Origin: Prevotella micans DSM 21469 = JCM 16134
Lineage (GTDB): Bacteria > Bacteroidota > Bacteroidia > Bacteroidales > Bacteroidaceae
Assembly: GCF_000614105.1 (NCBI RefSeq)
Contig: NZ_BAKH01000009.1
Span: 1 to 57,387, forward strand
DNA: 57,387 nucleotides
Reading direction: 5' to 3'
This document shows positions 55,332 to 57,387 of the stretch, piece by piece. Within the stretch, counting starts at the first letter, position 1. Each line of letters begins with the position of its first letter. A model generated the notes under the pieces. That model was not told where the DNA came from. It searched no databases and was given only the letters and a program-made list of their open reading frames with translations. A program made the position numbers and the translations under genes.

Positions 55332-55643
55332 TTATCTTATGGATATTTTCCTGACAACCTTTCCAACTTTCACGATGTAGCAACCTTTCGGCAGGTTGAG
55401 GTTGTAACGTTTGTCGTTGCCGTCGATTCTGATGCTCACCACGCGTACTCCGGTGACGTTGTAAATTTGAAGGGTTTCGTTTTCAGCACCTTCTATTCGG
55501 AGCACCGAGCCTGAGACGGATATGGATATGTTTTGGAAATCTTGGTCGAAGATTTCGATTGCTGTATTTGCTTTCGCGTTGAAGGGGATGATTGATAGTG
55601 TTAGCGAAAATAGAATGATTAGTGTGAGTATTTTCTGTTTCAT
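55332..55643 (-). CDS. Small secreted protein made almost only of a T9SS-type C-terminal tail
   Basis: A 103-residue protein: signal peptide (about 1-25), a short spacer, then LQIYNVTGVRVVSIRIDGN and LNLPKGCYIVKVGKVVRKISIR. That is the pattern of type IX secretion sorting domains (type A) of Bacteroidetes: LYNxxG, LPxGxYIVKV, KKxxI. Normally such a tail follows a large cargo protein; here there is no cargo domain. Related short proteins are also listed under DUF3244. A -7 box TATCTTTG on the minus strand is at 55669-55676. Role unknown. Confidence 0.72.
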   Translation of the reverse strand: MKQKILTLIILFSLTLSIIPFNAKANTAIEIFDQDFQNISISVSGSVLRIEGAENETLQIYNVTGVRVVSIRIDGNDKRYNLNLPKGCYIVKVGKVVRKISIR

Positions 55644-55668
55644 AATTTGGCCTCCATTTTATGTGTTG

Positions 55669-55676
55669 CAAAGATA
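55669..55676 (-). promoter_or_regulatory. -7 box of the T9SS-tail gene
   Basis: TATCTTTG on the minus strand, 25 bases before the ATG at 55643. Confidence 0.5.
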
Positions 55677-55839
55677 ATGCTTTGAGGCTTAAGACTCTTT
55701 TATATGTCTGGTCTTAGTTTTTATTTTAGCATTCATTAATAAGCACGGGAGGCGTATTTTTATTTTCGAGCCTCATCAATATGTCGATTCCTGGAGAATC
55801 TATTTTTATTGCGGCCAGGTATATGGCTATAAAAAGAGC

Positions 55840-55879
55840 GACCTGCACGCGTCCATCTCGGAGTGTGCAGGTCTTTTTT
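55840..55879. terminator. Bidirectional terminator after the DUF6261 gene
   Basis: GACCTGCAC (55840-55848) pairs with GTGCAGGTC (55865-55873). TTTTTT follows on the plus strand and GCTCTTTTTAT on the minus strand. It ends the minus-strand DUF6261 transcript. Confidence 0.75.
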
Positions 55880-55904
55880 CAAATTGATAATATAAACGAG
55901 TTTC

Positions 55905-56846
55905 TTATACCTGATCCTCGCCCGGATCTTCCTCGCGTCCGGGTTTCGGGGTATCGCCACCGGGCTTTTGGGGGTCTCCGGGTTTCTTGTCATCTGGTTT
56001 CTTCGGGTCATCCGGTTTTTTCGGATCGGAAGGTTTCTTACCATCATCGGGCTTCTTACCGTCGCCCGGCTTTTTACCGGAATCATCACCCTCTTTCCTC
56101 TTTTTGGCTGCTGCTTTCTGCGCCTGACTTTGGGCATGAGTATCGCGAAAATCGGAGGAGATATGATTAATGCCCGTCACCAGAGTGGTAATCATCTTCC
56201 GGTCGGCATCCACGGTCGAAAGAAGATAGCTAGCCTGAATGCACTGGCAAATGGCCTCAAAAATGCGCTCCGAGGTTTGACGAGCGACGCGAGTGTCGGG
56301 AAGATTCAGAGCGTCGCCATCGTTGCGACGGGTCACGATGAGGCGCTCATATTCCTCGTTCACAGTGTGAAGATGCTGCATAACATCTGTCAGTCCGAGT
56401 ACGGCGATTTCGGGAACAAGCCGCGTAGCGTCCTTTTCCATACCTCGGATTAGTTCCGTTTCGTCCTCATTAATCTCCTTTTGGATTCCGAAATAGGGTT
56501 TCAGCTCCACCGACAACTTCTCGGCGGCCTTCCTCACCGGCTCGACGTGCGAATAACGCTGGGCGCGGATGATTCCGAAGAGGTTATTCAGCGCCTCATC
56601 GCGTTCACGGTCTTTGACAAGCATCTCCTTGGTTATGACCGAAGCCTGCGCTTGCCGAGTAATCTCAACCTCGACTTCGATGGCATCCTTCCACTCCTTG
56701 AGCATGTCGGGCGACACGTTGATTTTCGGCAAATCGGCCTTCGAGATGAGGTCGTACTGCGTCTGATGGAACTTCGCGTGCGCCGTATTACTGAAACGCG
56801 CGCCGCGGTTGCTTTCCAGCTTGATTGGACTTGTTGTTGTTGCCAT
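55905..56846 (-). CDS. DUF6261-family protein with Lys-Pro-Asp repeat tail
   Basis: A 313-residue cytosolic protein. Residues 1-245 are mostly helical (NTAHAKFHQTQYDLI, IEVEVEITRQAQASVITKE, LNNLFGIIRAQRYS), the pattern of DUF6261, a family seen in Porphyromonas, Prevotella and Bacteroides without known function. From about 246 a basic patch (KAAAKKRKEG) leads to a tail of short repeats around KKPDD, KKPGD and PQKPGG to the end. That tail is disordered and can change length by repeat slippage. The gene is followed by a terminator and preceded by the tandem repeat at 56895. Confidence 0.8.
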   Translation of the reverse strand: MATTTSPIKLESNRGARFSNTAHAKFHQTQYDLISKADLPKINVSPDMLKEWKDAIEVEVEITRQAQASVITKEMLVKDRERDEALNNLFGIIRAQRYSHVEPVRKAAEKLSVELKPYFGIQKEINEDETELIRGMEKDATRLVPEIAVLGLTDVMQHLHTVNEEYERLIVTRRNDGDALNLPDTRVARQTSERIFEAICQCIQASYLLSTVDADRKMITTLVTGINHISSDFRDTHAQSQAQKAAAKKRKEGDDSGKKPGDGKKPDDGKKPSDPKKPDDPKKPDDKKPGDPQKPGGDTPKPGREEDPGEDQV

Positions 56847-56894
56847 AATTTTGATTTTTAAGATGATTAGAATAATAAACAGATATTTCGCGAT

Positions 56895-57290
56895 GGTCTC
56901 TACGGTGTAGAAATGACCGGCACCGTTGGTCGTGGTGAAATCTACAGTGTAGAAATGACCAACACCATCGTCGCGGTGAAATCTACAGCGTAGAGACGAC
57001 CAGCACCATAGGTCATGGTGAAATCTACGGCGTAGAAACGACCAACACCATCGTCGCGATGGAATCTACAGCGTAGAAACAACCAACATCATAGGTCATG
57101 GTGAAATTTACGGCGTAGAAATGACCAACACCGTCGGTCATGGTGAAATCTACAGCGTAGAAACGACCAACACCATAGGTCATGGTGGAATCTACAGCGT
57201 AGGAACAACCAATACCGTCGGTCATGCTGGAATCTACAGCGTAGAAACAACCAACACCATCGGTCATGCTGAAATCTACGGCGTAGGAAA
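56895..57290. repeat. Tandem array of 41-42-bp units with two palindromes each, upstream of DUF6261
   Basis: About nine units with the palindromes TCTACGGCGTAGA (variants with AGC, AGT or GGT inside) and CACCAT-N5-ATGGTG, placed about 21 bp apart within a 42-bp unit (one unit is 41 bp). GTAG recurs at 56907, 56949 and 56990. Both arms often change together. It lies just upstream of the DUF6261 start. Confidence 0.9.
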
Positions 57291-57387
57291 GGGTATTATT
57301 GATGTAGGGATGGTTTTGCATATCAACAAAACCGATATTACCGTCGTCACGACCGTTTTGCACGTTGTGAAAAGGGTTTTTATCGTT
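57025..57387 (-). other. Open frame at the right edge, perhaps the end of a gene with 14-residue repeats
   Basis: On the minus strand a frame is open from the window edge. It reads PFHNVQNGRDDGNIGFVDMQ, which looks coding, then repeats a 14-residue unit (YAVDFTMTDGVGCF-like) dictated by the 42-bp array. It loses frame where one unit has 41 bp. The part before the array may be a real C-terminus running in from the right; the repeat part may be only accidental translation. Confidence 0.3.

Noticed and set aside
57364..57374. GTTGTGAAAAG at the right edge matches the start of the predicted CRISPR repeat
   Set aside because: Only 11 bases match, the following bases differ, and the segment reads as part of a minus-strand coding-like frame.

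Overview
The window comes from a member of the Bacteroidales, probably a Prevotellaceae- or Porphyromonadaceae-like lineage; the genus cannot be fixed from sequence alone. The evidence is the recurring Bacteroidetes promoter -7 box (TAnnTTTG), the absence of Shine-Dalgarno sites, SusC/SusD and fimbrillin-type lipoproteins, a DUF6261 protein, a T9SS-type C-terminal-domain protein, and the gene orders yceD-rpmF-fabH-era-der and guaB-PPIase-surA-ostA-mutL. Layout, left to right: an edge tandem repeat; a surface operon of two fimbrillin-like lipoproteins and a small Gly-rich protein, all minus strand (333-4138); aroA, frameshifted (4442-5685); a type II-C CRISPR-Cas locus with a divergent tracrRNA (about 5889-5970), cas9, cas1 and cas2 (6019-11560) but no CRISPR array; a repeat-rich gap; a BACON-like lipoprotein; then a cyclic-di-AMP neighbourhood with the phosphodiesterase pgpH facing folP and the synthase cdaA (12583-16385). 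Next is an N-degron operon clpS-clpA-aat (17283-20546), a minus-strand core operon yceD-rpmF-fabH-era-der (21054-25098), an acyltransferase and a histidine kinase, a ruvC/MBL/rsmG/DUF3298 cluster (28001-30590), three glycosyltransferases (31095-33839), and the guaB to mutL envelope/repair run (34056-42712). The right part holds ung, a DEAD-box helicase, a DUF4738 lipoprotein with rfbC, a SusC/SusD pair, tRNA-Ser(CGA), mdh, a 28-residue membrane peptide, a GH10-like lipoprotein or secreted hydrolase, a small T9SS-tail protein and DUF6261.  How the genes work together: Cas9 with its tracrRNA should need crRNAs from an array elsewhere in the genome; ClpS/ClpA/Aat form a complete bacterial N-end-rule module lacking only ClpP here; CdaA makes and PgpH degrades c-di-AMP across one intergenic region; the SurA-like chaperones and the OstA/LptA-like protein serve outer-membrane biogenesis; the glycosyltransferases and RfbC suggest dTDP-rhamnose-containing surface glycan.  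The least explained features are intergenic arrays of short palindromes set at an exact 22-bp step (20700-20847, 16998-17129, 40664-40817, 33839-33904) or a 41-42-bp step (1-170, 30659-31083, 56895-57290). Two of the 22-bp arrays are 144-bp elements with the same 18-bp terminal inverted repeat and look like one MITE family. A second window-wide feature is a set of single-base frameshifts in aroA, mutL (two), susC (two) and a glycosyltransferase, mostly in short homopolymers; sequencing error is the first explanation, but mutL being among them leaves a mutator strain possible. All coordinates of short sites were counted by hand.
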